Shown here: piece by piece, positions 44,152 to 53,476 of the stretch
Position numbering within the stretch: the first letter of the stretch is position 1
Layout of the letters: every line of letters begins with the position of its first letter
Source of the DNA: Gammaproteobacteria bacterium
GTDB lineage: Bacteria > Pseudomonadota > Gammaproteobacteria > S012-40
DNA length: 64,000 bases
Direction of reading: 5' to 3'
Assembly (NCBI GenBank): GCA_029881255.1
Contig: JAOUMY010000004.1
Location: 85,313 to 149,312 of the forward strand
The notes under the pieces: generated by a model
Told to the model about the DNA's origin: nothing
Databases searched by the model: none
Seen by the model: only the letters and a program-made list of their open reading frames with translations
Translations under genes and position numbers: made by a program

Positions 44152-46074
44152 CTATGACGACTTACGAACACGTAAATACCATTCACATAACAACCTCACT
44201 TGCTTGCCGGTGTATCCTTTTTCCGTCATACGATCAACGAAATCATCGTGCTTCTTCTTGTCATCAGCGGAAGATTTGGCATTGAAGGAAATAACCGGTA
44301 ACAAGTCTTCTGTATTCGAAAACATTTTCTTCTCAATAACATTGCGAAGCTTTTCGTAGCTGTTCCAACGTGGGTTTTTTCCGTTGTTACTGGCGCGTGC
44401 GCGGAGTACAAAATTTACAATCTCGTTTCGAAAATCCTTGGGATTGCTGATACCTGCGGGTTTCTCAATTTTCTCAAGCTCCTCGTTTAAGGCAGAGCGG
44501 TTGAGAATTTCGCCAGTATCCGGATCGCGGTAATCCTCGTCCTGTATCCAGTAATCAGCGTACGTCACATATCGGTCGAAAATGTTTTGACCGTATTCTG
44601 AGTAGGATTCGAGATAGGCGGTTTGAATTTCCTTGCCGATGAACTCTACATACTGAGGAACCAGGAACTCCTTTATATATGAAAGATAGCGTTCCTCAAT
44701 TTCAGGAGGAAATTGCTCCTGCTCGATCTGTTGTTCTATCACATAGAGCAGGTGTACTGGATTCGCTGCCACTTCGGTATTGTCGAAGTTAAACACTTGG
44801 GACAAGATCTTGAAGGCAAAGCGAGTGGATAGTCCGTTCATTCCTTCATCGACACCAGCGAAATCTCGATATTCCTGATAGGATTTTGCATTAGGGTCTG
44901 TGTCTTTGAGGTTGTCACCATCGTAAACACGCATCTTGGAGAATATGTTGGAATTTTCTGGTACTTTCAGTCGGGATAGAACAGCAAATTCAGCCATCAT
45001 CTTCAAGGTGTCAGGCGCGCATGGTGCTTTAGCCAAAGAGCTATTGACCAAGAGTTTGTTGTAGATCTTGATTTCGTCACTTACACGTAAACAATACGGT
45101 ACTTTTACGATATATATACGATCAAGAAAGGCTTCGTTATTTTTGTTGTTGCGGAATGCCTGCCATTCGGATTCATTTGAGTGGGCGAGTATGACGCCTT
45201 CGAATGGTATAGCAGAAAGTCCTTCTGTACCTTTGTAGTTTCCTTCTTGAGTCGCAGTGAGTAGAGGGTGCAACACCTTTATAGGCGCTTTGAACATTTC
45301 CACGAATTCAAGAAGCCCCTGGTTGGCCAGGCAGAGGCCACCGGAGTAGCTATAGGCATCGGGATCATCTTGCGAGTACTCCTCAAGCATTCTGATGTCC
45401 ACTTTTCCAACAAGGGAAGAGATGTCCTGATTGTTTTCATCTCCTGGCTCAGTTTTGGCGATAGCTGTTTGGCGTAGGATTGACGGTTTCAGTTTTACAA
45501 CTTTGAATTTGGTTACGTCACCATTGAATTCGTGAAGCCGTTTAACGGCCCAGGGCGACATAATGGTATTCAGATATCGTTTTGGTATGCCAAAATCCTG
45601 TTCAAGAATGTCGCCGTCCTCTTCAGGAGAGAATAGTCCCAGTGGCGATTCGTTGACTGGTGAGCCTTTGAGCGCATAAATTGGCTCATGCTCCATCAGT
45701 GACTTTAGTTTTTCAGCGAGAGACGATTTTCCGCCACCAACCGGGCCTAGCAAATAGAGAATCTGTTTCTTTTCCTCAAGCCCTTGAGCTGCGTGCTTGA
45801 AGTAGGCGACGATGCGTTCAATTGTCTCCTCCATGCCATGGAAGTCCTTAAACGCGGGGTAGACCTTGATCATACGATTGGAAAAGATACGACTCAGGCG
45901 TGGATCGTTCCTTGTATCAACCATGGTAGGCTCACCGATTGCCATCAGCATGCGTTCCGCAGCATTTGCGTATACTGAGCGGTCTTTTTTACACAGATCG
46001 AGGTATTCCTGTATGGAAAGCTCTTCTTCCTGCGACTCTTCGTAGCGGGTTTGGTAGTGGCTAAAAATACTCAT
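44152..46074 (-). CDS. prkA: PrkA-type serine protein kinase
   Basis: A 640-residue protein of the PrkA/YeaG family. The N-terminal AAA part has Walker [10 protein letters not shown] (residues 110-118), and a C-terminal PrkA kinase-like part follows. Start and size match YeaG. In Escherichia coli this kinase helps survival of nitrogen starvation and its transcription uses sigma-54. The sigma-54-like element 65 bases upstream here fits that. It is first in an operon with yeaH and the spoVR-type gene. Confidence 0.95.
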   Translation of the reverse strand: MSIFSHYQTRYEESQEEELSIQEYLDLCKKDRSVYANAAERMLMAIGEPTMVDTRNDPRLSRIFSNRMIKVYPAFKDFHGMEETIERIVAYFKHAAQGLEEKKQILYLLGPVGGGKSSLAEKLKSLMEHEPIYALKGSPVNESPLGLFSPEEDGDILEQDFGIPKRYLNTIMSPWAVKRLHEFNGDVTKFKVVKLKPSILRQTAIAKTEPGDENNQDISSLVGKVDIRMLEEYSQDDPDAYSYSGGLCLANQGLLEFVEMFKAPIKVLHPLLTATQEGNYKGTEGLSAIPFEGVILAHSNESEWQAFRNNKNNEAFLDRIYIVKVPYCLRVSDEIKIYNKLLVNSSLAKAPCAPDTLKMMAEFAVLSRLKVPENSNIFSKMRVYDGDNLKDTDPNAKSYQEYRDFAGVDEGMNGLSTRFAFKILSQVFNFDNTEVAANPVHLLYVIEQQIEQEQFPPEIEERYLSYIKEFLVPQYVEFIGKEIQTAYLESYSEYGQNIFDRYVTYADYWIQDEDYRDPDTGEILNRSALNEELEKIEKPAGISNPKDFRNEIVNFVLRARASNNGKNPRWNSYEKLRNVIEKKMFSNTEDLLPVISFNAKSSADDKKKHDDFVDRMTEKGYTGKQVRLLCEWYLRVRKSS

Positions 46075-46581
46075 ATGAAATCTCCCACCGTCTGGTTATG
46101 TCCATGCCATGAATCTGCCAATATGCTGTTATGAGTGGAGCAAAATCCAAGCCAGTAGTCTGTGCTGGCCGTGAATGTAAAAAAAGCTTGTGTTTTCGTC
46201 AGTGCTGGTGTTAGGCCGAAGTGAATCAAGGTTTTGTCCTCGTTTGACGGGAAGCCGACAGTGAATATAACTTACTGCACAGGCACACGTTTTAGATAAA
46301 CCTCATAAGAATTGGTTCGTTCACAAGTGAAATAAAAATCAGCTTTTCGAATTAGAAATATAATTAATGAGAGTGGATTAAAAAAAGCTATTTGAAAGGG
46401 TGGTATCGATAGGATACAGATATAAATGTCGGACGCGGTTTAATTAAAAGCCTTTATAAAATGCTCAGTATTTATATGTAAAATTCCTTGGAATTTAGTT
46501 CTCTGGAACCCTAAGAGCTGCTCTCGATTTCGCGTCCTTCATCCAGTCTGGTTTATAACATCCGTGACAGGAGGACTAGTA
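46075..46581. other. 507-base divergent intergenic region
   Basis: Holds the sigma-54-like element for prkA (46139-46154). A plus-strand pair TTGACG (46244-46249) and TATAAC (46266-46271), 16 bases apart, could start the HPF gene transcript. The 46300-46480 part is strongly A+T-rich. No protein gene is supported. Confidence 0.45.
46139..46154 (-). promoter_or_regulatory. Sigma-54 promoter candidate for prkA operon
   Basis: On the minus strand TGGCTTGGATTTTGCT matches the sigma-54 pattern TGGCACG-N4-TTGCW at 5 of 7 in the -24 block and 5 of 5 in the -12 block, with the GG and GC 10 bases apart. Transcription would start near 46128, about 54 bases before the prkA ATG. Confidence 0.62.
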
Positions 46582-47115
46582 GTGAAACTTCCCTTACAGA
46601 TTACAACACGCAAGGTAAATTTGTCTGATTCTGTTCTTGCTTCAATAAAACGCAAAGCAGCCAAGCTCGAAAATTTTACTGATAGTATTATCGGATGCAG
46701 AGTGATGGTTGAGACGCCACACCGGCACAAAAATCACGGTCAGCAATACAATGTCAGAATCGACATTACCATGCCAGGCATTGAGCTTGTGGTAAAACGG
46801 GAACCGGATCAGGATTTGTCCGTGGCCGTCAGAGATGCTTTCGACGCTGCACGCCGCCAAATCCTTTCTTATCAACGCAAACGTCGTGGCGAAGTGAAAC
46901 ATCACGAAGAGATGATTCCAACCGCCACAGTGAGCAAGATATTTGAGCAGGAGGGCTATGGTTTTCTTGAAACCAATGACGGTCGAGAAATCTATTTTCA
47001 TGAGAATAGTGTTATAGACAAGGGGCTAGATGAATTGGAAATAGGAAATACCGTGCGCTTTTCTGAGAAGCAAGGCGTTAATGGCCCACAGGCGAGTTAC
47101 GTTTCCAGTTTGTAA
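46582..47115 (+). CDS. Ribosome-hibernation-like protein fused to a cold-shock domain
   Basis: A 177-residue protein. GTG at 46582 is chosen because AGGAGG (46569-46574) lies 7 bases upstream; the longer frame from GTG 46564 would put that site inside the gene. Residues 1-105 are an S30AE (HPF/RaiA) domain (LPLQITTRKVNLSDSVLASI), which binds the 30S decoding centre. Residues about 112-177 are a cold-shock-like nucleic-acid domain (EQEGYGFLETNDGREIYFHE). Long HPF proteins carry a dimerisation tail; here that is replaced by the cold-shock part. A role in ribosome protection or RNA binding under stress is likely. A good terminator follows. Confidence 0.85.
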   Translation: MKLPLQITTRKVNLSDSVLASIKRKAAKLENFTDSIIGCRVMVETPHRHKNHGQQYNVRIDITMPGIELVVKREPDQDLSVAVRDAFDAARRQILSYQRKRRGEVKHHEEMIPTATVSKIFEQEGYGFLETNDGREIYFHENSVIDKGLDELEIGNTVRFSEKQGVNGPQASYVSSL

Positions 47116-47136
47116 ATTATCTGAGACTCAATATAG

Positions 47137-47168
47137 AAACCACGTCCATTGGGCGTGGTTTTTTTTTG
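47137..47168 (+). terminator. Rho-independent terminator
   Basis: AAACCACG (47137-47144) pairs with CGTGGTTT (47154-47161) over a 9-base loop and runs into a long T-tract. It ends the HPF-cold-shock transcript. Confidence 0.88.
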
Positions 47169-47194
47169 TCTATACATTTCTTCAGCTCGATTGT

Positions 47195-47210
47195 TGTGAT
47201 CACGATCACA
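47195..47210. promoter_or_regulatory. CRP/Vfr-type site upstream of fliA
   Basis: TGTGATCACGATCACA is an exact TGTGA-N6-TCACA. A TATACT at 47261-47266 with a poor -35 would start RNA near 47273, placing the site centre at about -70, a usual activating distance. Confidence 0.62.
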
Positions 47211-47363
47211 GAAATGAATACTGTCACGCGAAGCTAGTCACAATAAAACAAGTGCTTATGTATACTGTCGCCAGTGGTTTCTAAAGTTTATTTAACCGAA
47301 TGTCGAAACTTTTCCAGAGGCACGGAAGCTGAACAAATGGTATGGAAAAGCACATAAAATTTA

Positions 47364-48107
47364 ATGAGAAAGATGAAAATGTCCAGTTCTTCCTATCAGG
47401 AATTGCCAAGCGACAAGAGTCAGACGCAGTTGATTCAGCAATACTCTGCACTGGTCAAACGAATAGCCTATCATCTGATGGCGCGATTACCTGCGTCTGT
47501 GGTGGTGGATGATCTGATTCAGGCTGGCATGGTCGGTCTTCTGGAAGCAGCGAAAAATTACAACGCAGAACTAGGCGCCAGTTTTGAAACCTATGCAGGT
47601 ATTCGAATTCGCGGTTCGATGTTGGATGAGCTGAGACGTAATGACTGGGCACCTAAATCGGTACATCGCAAGACGCGCGAGTTAGCTCAAGTGGTACGGA
47701 ATATAGAGGCTCGTACAGGAAGAGATGCCAGGGACGAAGAAATCGCTAACGAGATGGGCATCAGCCTGGATGATTACTACAAAATACTCCAGGATGCGAG
47801 CAGTGCTCGTATGTTTGGCTTCGAGGAACTTGGAGTGGATGAGGAGGCCCTCGAGGGCAGTACGTCTGGCGGTAATATATCGCCGTATGAAGCGATGAAG
47901 GACGAGCGATTCAAGGTCAAGCTCACTGAGGCAATTGGTGGCTTACCGGAAAGGGAAAAGATGGTAGTTACACTATATTACGACTCCGAGCTTAATTTGC
48001 GTGAAATAGGTTCAGTCCTCGGAGTCAGTGAATCTCGTATCAGCCAGCTGTTAAGTCAGGCGATGATACGTTTACGTGCCCGCATGAAGGAATGGATTAG
48101 CGACTAG
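47364..48107 (+). CDS. fliA: FliA-type sigma factor (sigma-28 family)
   Basis: A 247-residue sigma-70 family protein of the FliA type. Region 2 has LPASVVVDDLIQAGMVGLLEA and RIRGSMLDELRRNDWAPKSV, both close to FliA. Region 4 has LPEREKMVVTLYYDSELNLR and the helix-turn-helix VSESRISQL. It lacks the N-terminal region 1.1, as expected. No flagellar or chemotaxis genes are nearby, whereas fliA usually sits with flhF and fleN. Three ATG codons occur near the start (47364, 47373, 47379); 47364 is used without a strong ribosome site to decide. A CRP-type site lies about 155 bases upstream. Confidence 0.88.
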   Translation: MRKMKMSSSSYQELPSDKSQTQLIQQYSALVKRIAYHLMARLPASVVVDDLIQAGMVGLLEAAKNYNAELGASFETYAGIRIRGSMLDELRRNDWAPKSVHRKTRELAQVVRNIEARTGRDARDEEIANEMGISLDDYYKILQDASSARMFGFEELGVDEEALEGSTSGGNISPYEAMKDERFKVKLTEAIGGLPEREKMVVTLYYDSELNLREIGSVLGVSESRISQLLSQAMIRLRARMKEWISD

Positions 48108-48280
48108 GCATTGCTTTTGCCTTTCTTTTAGTCCTCACATCCACTCTCTTGTCAAGACTGTTTTTCACCATCCTTTCCCGCTAAACTGAAACCAGAAAAT
48201 TTTTAAAACTGAGGCCTTTTTGGTTAAAGCATTTCGATTAAGCAGCGATAAGGTAGAAACGGAATTGGAAAGACAAGGTC

Positions 48281-48715
48281 ATGAGAAAGCCGCATAAAGA
48301 AAATTCACAAGCGTTGTGCGAAGCGAATTATCGCAGCTTACGCCGTCTTTTTCCTGGGATTAAAGACCTGGGGTGCTGGACTTGTGGTTTCTTTGTATCG
48401 GGGCAGGAATTAGACGTCGAGATCATTGAACAAACTCCTTATACAACGACTGCGCGTATGGCGCTATCCGTGCATGGGCAATTATGCGTGCCAGCCAGTC
48501 AATTTCTGATTCGTATGTATCATGATGCGAGAGTTGCAGAGGTGCTGAACTTTCAAGGTCACGAACGCCTCCAGCCGCACTATCACTATCCCAATGATAA
48601 TCTCTATTACGCCGATGAAAAAAGACAGGTCAATCGATTGCTTTGGGAAGGTTTGATGATGTGTGAGCGATTTGGGCTCGAAGTCAGAACCGCGGACAGC
48701 AGAATCGCAATCTAA
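48281..48715 (+). CDS. DUF1249 (YqiB-like) protein
   Basis: A 144-residue soluble protein of the DUF1249/YqiB family. Marks are NYRSLRRLFPGI at the N terminus, RMYHDARVAEVLNFQ in the middle and the terminal run KRQVNRLLWEGL. The family is common in gammaproteobacteria, often near cpdA and parE, and has no assigned function. AAGACAAGG precedes the ATG. It follows the sigma factor after a 173-base gap. Confidence 0.88.
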   Translation: MRKPHKENSQALCEANYRSLRRLFPGIKDLGCWTCGFFVSGQELDVEIIEQTPYTTTARMALSVHGQLCVPASQFLIRMYHDARVAEVLNFQGHERLQPHYHYPNDNLYYADEKRQVNRLLWEGLMMCERFGLEVRTADSRIAI

Positions 48716-48855
48716 AGCTGTAAACAATATTTAGCGTAAGAACACTTCTACTATTCTCTTATATTAGTATTAGTTGAATTTTCGTATTCACTAATATATG
48801 CGAAATTCCTTAGTCTCATTGACCAATCGAAGAACTCCGAAATTCTTATAAATTC

Positions 48856-48884
48856 AAATTGTGATTCCATTCACAATTTTTTTT
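48856..48884. promoter_or_regulatory. CRP-type site that doubles as a terminator-like hairpin
   Basis: AAATTGTGA (48856-48864) and TCACAATTT (48871-48879) flank six bases: an exact TGTGA-N6-TCACA at 48860-48875 with symmetric flanks. Eight T residues follow, so it could also end the DUF1249 transcript. A TTAAAT/AAATAT stretch at 48894-48901 would put the site centre near -40 of a start at 48906-48908. Confidence 0.55.
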
Positions 48885-48975
48885 CTTGTCTCGTTAAATA
48901 TCTTTCGTGTGCAGACGATTATTTAGATAGATCGATTGAGGAATCGAGATTTACAAAGAATTCAGGAGGCATAAA

Positions 48976-49158
48976 ATGGGGCGGCCAGGGCACGCGAACG
49001 AAGAAGGTTATGAAGAAAGTTATTCGTTTGAAGACTCATATTTTGAACCAACGTCCGGACAATTAGGCGAGGACTGGGACACGCTAATGGAAGAGTATTT
49101 TGATGACTACGAAGATTTCAAGGACGTCAATTTCCCTGACTCAGATGACGATTTATAG
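48976..49158 (+). CDS. Very acidic 60-residue protein
   Basis: A short gene with a perfect AGGAGG 7 bases before the ATG and a strong terminator 40 bases after the stop, so it is probably real and on its own transcript. Of 60 residues, 21 are Asp or Glu, with many Tyr/Phe and only one Lys and one Arg. The end is DSDDDL. No signal peptide or membrane part is seen. The composition suggests a disordered protein that binds a basic partner or mimics nucleic acid. I do not recognise a family. Confidence 0.72.
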   Translation: MGRPGHANEEGYEESYSFEDSYFEPTSGQLGEDWDTLMEEYFDDYEDFKDVNFPDSDDDL

Positions 49159-49195
49159 TCAATTTCGGCTCAAGAAATTGTAAGGATACGAAGCA

Positions 49196-49222
49196 AAGCC
49201 GCACATTAGTGCGGCTTTTTTT
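49196..49222 (+). terminator. Rho-independent terminator
   Basis: AAGCCGCAC pairs with GTGCGGCTT around ATTA and runs into a T-tract. It is nearly symmetric, so it may also serve the convergent LysR gene ending at 49225. Confidence 0.9.
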
Positions 49223-49224
49223 AT

Positions 49225-50088
49225 TCAAGCGATATCTTCAAAAATAGTTAATAGTGCTTTTGCCGCCTTGGGTAGCGTACGTCTCTGGTCAAACACAAGG
49301 CCGAGATTTCTATTCAGTGCAATATTCTTTACTCTAAACGCCTGCAATTCAGGTGTAATCATAGTCTCCGGTAAAATGCTCCAGCCGAGTCCAACAGATA
49401 CCATCATTTTTATCGTTTCAAGATAATTGGTCGATAAGGTCTGGGTCAGGCTGATATCAAATTGGCTTAACGCGCGTTCCAGTATATCTCGGGTGACGGT
49501 ACCGCGTTCTGGCAGGATAGAAGGCATGCGGATCAGCTCATCTGGCGTGACTGTGGACTTCACTGTGTACTCGCGGCTGACGACGAAGAGCAGTTTGTCT
49601 TTCCACAAAGTCTGGCAGTGTAAATACTCGATATTGCGCGACGGCAGGGTTACAACGCCTATGTCCAGATCCCCATTTAATATCTTCTCGATCACCAGCT
49701 CCGAATCATTGAAATGCAACTGTAGATTGACCCCGGGGTATTGCTGAGAATACGTTCGCAAGATTGGTGGCAGGCGGTGCAGGCCAATATGATGACTGGT
49801 GCCCAGGAGTAATCTGCCTCCAACGCTACTGGCAAGGTTATCGATGGCTTTGCGACCGTCATCAATGCTGTGAAGAATGTGTCTGGCATGGGGAAGAAAC
49901 GTTTGACCTGCCTCAGTAATGAGTACGTTCCTGCCCACGCGATCAAATAGTCGCGTGCCCAACTGTTCCTCCAGGCTAGCGATACGCTTGCTAACCGCTG
50001 GTTGACTTAGATGTATCTGTTCTGCAGCGCGAGACACAGATCGCTGGTCTGCGACCGCAACAAACGCACGAATTTCTCTTATATCCAA
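49225..50088 (-). CDS. LysR-family regulator divergent from leuC
   Basis: A 287-residue LysR-type regulator, full length. The N-terminal helix-turn-helix begins MDIREIRAFVAVADQRSVSR and has LSQPAVSKRIASLEEQLG. The effector-binding domain spans about residues 90-287 (LLLGTSHHIGLHRLPPIL). The start faces leuC across 104 bases, the usual arrangement in which such a regulator controls the neighbouring operon and itself. An effector from leucine synthesis, such as 2-isopropylmalate, is possible but not shown. Confidence 0.9.
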   Translation of the reverse strand: MDIREIRAFVAVADQRSVSRAAEQIHLSQPAVSKRIASLEEQLGTRLFDRVGRNVLITEAGQTFLPHARHILHSIDDGRKAIDNLASSVGGRLLLGTSHHIGLHRLPPILRTYSQQYPGVNLQLHFNDSELVIEKILNGDLDIGVVTLPSRNIEYLHCQTLWKDKLLFVVSREYTVKSTVTPDELIRMPSILPERGTVTRDILERALSQFDISLTQTLSTNYLETIKMMVSVGLGWSILPETMITPELQAFRVKNIALNRNLGLVFDQRRTLPKAAKALLTIFEDIA

Positions 50089-50192
50089 TATATAACTCTT
50101 TGGAATAGAAAATATGAATAATATAAATTAGAGTAATACACGAAATATACGATAGACTTTGTTGGAAGGTCAATAATTCGCAGGAAAAGGCA

Positions 50193-51599
50193 ATGGGCGG
50201 AAAAACACTTTATGACAAATTATGGGACGACCATGTGGTCAATATTGACGAAAATGGTACAGCCTTATTGTATATCGATCGTCACTTGATACATGAGGTA
50301 ACCTCGCCACAGGCATTCGAGGGTTTACGCCTTGCACAGCGACAGCCATGGCGACTCAACGCCAATCTGGCAACACCGGATCATAATGTGCCAACGACGG
50401 ATCGAGAAAAGGGGATTGCAGATCCCATCTCTCGTTTGCAAGTCGAAACATTGGATGAAAACTGCAGGACGTTCAATATCACTGAGTTCGATATGTCTGA
50501 CCTACGTCAGGGCATCGTACATGTCGTGGGTCCGGAGCAAGGGGCTACGCTTCCGGGAATGACGGTAGTGTGTGGAGATTCCCACACAGCGACTCATGGG
50601 GCCTTTGGAGCACTGGCGTTTGGTATAGGTACTTCCGAAGTCGAACATGTTTTGGCAACACAGTGCCTCATTCAGAAAAAGTCCAGGAATATGCTGGTCA
50701 AGGTCAATGGAAAGACCGGACCTGGTGTTACGGCCAAGGATATTATCCTCGCCATTATTGGTGAAATCGGTACTGCTGGTGGGACTGGTTACACCATAGA
50801 ATTTGCCGGTGAGGCCATCCGTGATCTGAGCATAGAAGGGCGCATGACAGTGTGCAATATGGCGATTGAGGCAGGTGCTCGTGCAGGCATCGTGGCCGTC
50901 GACCAGAAGACACTGGATTATGTAAAAGGGCGACCTTTTGCGCCATCGGAAAAAGATTGGGCACAGGCGGCTGCTTACTGGAAGACGCTGGTCAGTGACG
51001 CGGATGCGAGCTTTGATCATGTGGTAGAACTAGATGCGACTGCGATACGGCCACAGGTGACCTGGGGCACCTCTCCGGAAATGGTAGTCGATATAGGTTC
51101 GAAAGTGCCGGACCCTGAATCTGTCACAGACCCGGTCAAGAAAGAAGGCATAAAGGCAGCGCTCAACTATATGGGCCTGCAAGCCAACACTCCGATCGAG
51201 CAAATCAGCGTGGACAAGGTGTTCATTGGTTCCTGTACGAATTCGCGTATCGAGGATCTTCGGCAGGCAGCGTCTGTCGCCAAGGGAAAGAAAGTCGCCG
51301 ACTCTATTCTTCAAGCCCTGGTTGTGCCAGGTTCTGGCCTGGTTAAGCAGCAGGCAGAGCAGGAAGGGCTTGATAAAATCTTTATCGAGGCCGGATTCGA
51401 GTGGCGTGAGCCAGGTTGCTCAATGTGTCTTGCGATGAACGCCGATCGTCTAGAACCAGGCGAACGGTGCGCGTCTACGTCGAATCGCAATTTCGAGGGA
51501 CGACAGGGGCAGGGCGGTCGCACTCATCTGGTGAGCCCGGCAATGGCGGCGGCAGCGGCAATCGCCGGACATTTCGTCGATATCAGCATTCAGGCCTGA
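50193..51599 (+). CDS. leuC: 3-isopropylmalate dehydratase large subunit
   Basis: Isomerises 2- to 3-isopropylmalate in leucine synthesis with LeuD. It has 468 residues, the normal length. [16 protein letters not shown] opens the protein. [20 protein letters not shown] and the cluster ligands in SCTNSR and GCSMCLAMN bind the 4Fe-4S centre, as in aconitases. AAAAGG precedes the ATG. leuD follows after 13 bases. An upstream LysR gene points away from it. Confidence 0.97.
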   Translation: MGGKTLYDKLWDDHVVNIDENGTALLYIDRHLIHEVTSPQAFEGLRLAQRQPWRLNANLATPDHNVPTTDREKGIADPISRLQVETLDENCRTFNITEFDMSDLRQGIVHVVGPEQGATLPGMTVVCGDSHTATHGAFGALAFGIGTSEVEHVLATQCLIQKKSRNMLVKVNGKTGPGVTAKDIILAIIGEIGTAGGTGYTIEFAGEAIRDLSIEGRMTVCNMAIEAGARAGIVAVDQKTLDYVKGRPFAPSEKDWAQAAAYWKTLVSDADASFDHVVELDATAIRPQVTWGTSPEMVVDIGSKVPDPESVTDPVKKEGIKAALNYMGLQANTPIEQISVDKVFIGSCTNSRIEDLRQAASVAKGKKVADSILQALVVPGSGLVKQQAEQEGLDKIFIEAGFEWREPGCSMCLAMNADRLEPGERCASTSNRNFEGRQGQGGRTHLVSPAMAAAAAIAGHFVDISIQA

Positions 51600-51612
51600 A
51601 GAGGAGATAGTA

Positions 51613-52251
51613 ATGAAACCTTATGTAAAGAACTCAGGCATTGTCTGTCCTCTCGATCGGGCGAATGTCGATACCGATGCCATTATTCCAAAGCAGTTTT
51701 TAAAGTCGATCAAGCGCTCTGGTTTTGGCCCGAATCTGTTCGATGAATGGCGCTATCTGGATCATGGCGAACCGGGGATGGATAACAGCAAGCGTGCGGT
51801 CAATCCCGAATTTGTGTTGAACCGTCCTCGGTTCGCAGGCGCGACAGTGTTGCTCGCAAGGGACAATTTCGGTTGCGGCTCTAGCCGCGAGCATGCCCCT
51901 TGGGCGCTGGAAGATTATGGTTTTCGTACCATTATTGCGCCGAGCTTCGCGGATATTTTCTATAACAACTGTTTCAAAAATGGTATTCTGCCCATCAAAC
52001 TTGGTGCATCGATTGTTGATCAGCTTTTTCGCGAAACCGAAGCCGAGGTCGGGTATCAATTGACGATAGAACTGGAAAAACAAAACATCATCACGCCATC
52101 GGGCCAGCAAATTTCCTTCGAGGTCGATGCGTTTAGAAAATATTGTCTCGTTAACGGCCTCGACGACATTGGACTTACCTTGCAGAAAGCCGATGAAATT
52201 CGAGCTTATGAAGCTCAGCGCAAAACACGGGCGCCATGGTTGTTCGCATAA
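51613..52251 (+). CDS. leuD: 3-isopropylmalate dehydratase small subunit
   Basis: The swivelling small subunit that completes the LeuC active site. It has 212 residues, with [19 protein letters not shown] near the start and the substrate-binding loop [15 protein letters not shown]. The ribosome site is AGAGGAGATAG before the ATG. It lies between leuC and leuB in the standard order. Confidence 0.97.
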   Translation: MKPYVKNSGIVCPLDRANVDTDAIIPKQFLKSIKRSGFGPNLFDEWRYLDHGEPGMDNSKRAVNPEFVLNRPRFAGATVLLARDNFGCGSSREHAPWALEDYGFRTIIAPSFADIFYNNCFKNGILPIKLGASIVDQLFRETEAEVGYQLTIELEKQNIITPSGQQISFEVDAFRKYCLVNGLDDIGLTLQKADEIRAYEAQRKTRAPWLFA

Positions 52252-52297
52252 TTGATAGTAAAGATGCAAAAGAAGTAGTAATTGAGAGAGTAATTAA

Positions 52298-53461
52298 ATG
52301 ACACACAAAATAGCAGTGCTTCCCGGCGATGGTATTGGACCAGAAATAGTCGCGGAGGCCGTCAAGGTGCTTCACTGCCTTCAAAAAGATTTTGGTTTGA
52401 AAGTCGAGTGTGAAAACGCCTTAGTTGGTGGTGCGGCAATCGATGCTACTGGTGGTCCACTGCCACAAGAAACGATGAAACTGGCCCTGGATGCTGATGC
52501 GGTCCTGCTGGGTGCGGTGGGTGGTCCGAAATGGGAATCACTCGATATTTCCATCCGACCAGAAAAGGGATTGCTAGGGCTGCGCTCCGGGATGGAATTA
52601 TTTGGAAATCTTCGCCCAGCGATACTCTATCCTCAGCTTGCCGACGCATCGACTTTGAAGCCCGATGTAGTATCAGGGCTCGACATCATGATCGTCCGTG
52701 AGTTAGTTGGTGGAATCTATTTTGGTCAACCGCGCGGGATTCGTACTCTCGATAATGGAGAGCGTCAAGGATACAACACTCTAGTCTACAAAGAGTCAGA
52801 AATCGAACGTATAGGTCGTATGGCCTTCGAAACCGCGCGTAAGCGTGACAAGCGAGTTTGTTCGGTTGACAAAGCCAATGTGTTGGAATGCACGGAGCTA
52901 TGGCGTGAGGTGATGACGCGAATTGCGAAGGATTATCCTGATGTCGCTTTAAGTCATATGTATGTAGATAATGCGGCCATGCAGCTAGTGCGAGCGCCCA
53001 AGCAGTTTGATGTAATGGTTACGACGAATATGTTTGGTGATATCTTGTCAGATTGCGCAGCCATGTTAACCGGTTCAATTGGTATGTTACCATCGGCATC
53101 ACTTGATGCGAATGGCAAGGGTATGTATGAACCAATACACGGTTCGGCGCCTGATATCGCCGGGAAGGGCGTAGCAAATCCACTGGCAACTATTTTGTCC
53201 GTAGCGATGATGTTGCGTTATTCACTGAGTGAAAGCGAACTGGCGGACAGAGTGGAAAATGCAGTCTCGACTGTGCTCGACGAAAAACTTCGTACACCTG
53301 ATATTTATACAGACGGTATGCGTAAGGTGGGTACAGAGGAGATAGGTGACGCGGTAGTCGCCGCAATGAAGCGCAGTCTTTGGAGTGAGACCGGCGCGAA
53401 CAACTGCGCGCAGCAAGCGGGTGAATGTGTGCGTAACGGTTTTTCCAATAGTATTGATTAA
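52298..53461 (+). CDS. leuB: 3-isopropylmalate dehydrogenase
   Basis: NAD-dependent oxidation and decarboxylation of 3-isopropylmalate, third step of leucine synthesis. It begins [30 protein letters not shown], the DKANVLE loop and [14 protein letters not shown] metal site, and [11 protein letters not shown] are all present. At 387 residues it is about 25 longer than most; the extra is a polar C-terminal tail with two Cys after the usual end. The tail could be real or harmless read-on. Confidence 0.96.
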   Translation: MTHKIAVLPGDGIGPEIVAEAVKVLHCLQKDFGLKVECENALVGGAAIDATGGPLPQETMKLALDADAVLLGAVGGPKWESLDISIRPEKGLLGLRSGMELFGNLRPAILYPQLADASTLKPDVVSGLDIMIVRELVGGIYFGQPRGIRTLDNGERQGYNTLVYKESEIERIGRMAFETARKRDKRVCSVDKANVLECTELWREVMTRIAKDYPDVALSHMYVDNAAMQLVRAPKQFDVMVTTNMFGDILSDCAAMLTGSIGMLPSASLDANGKGMYEPIHGSAPDIAGKGVANPLATILSVAMMLRYSLSESELADRVENAVSTVLDEKLRTPDIYTDGMRKVGTEEIGDAVVAAMKRSLWSETGANNCAQQAGECVRNGFSNSID

Positions 53462-53476
53462 TTCGGGAAGAAGGTC

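Noticed and set aside
46504-46519. A sigma-54-like pattern TGGAACCCTAAGAGCT
   Set aside because: Spacing fits but both boxes deviate too much from consensus.
48106-48130. A short AGGCA/TGCCT stem with T-rich tail at the fliA stop
   Set aside because: Only 5 pairs and an interrupted T-run; too weak to list.
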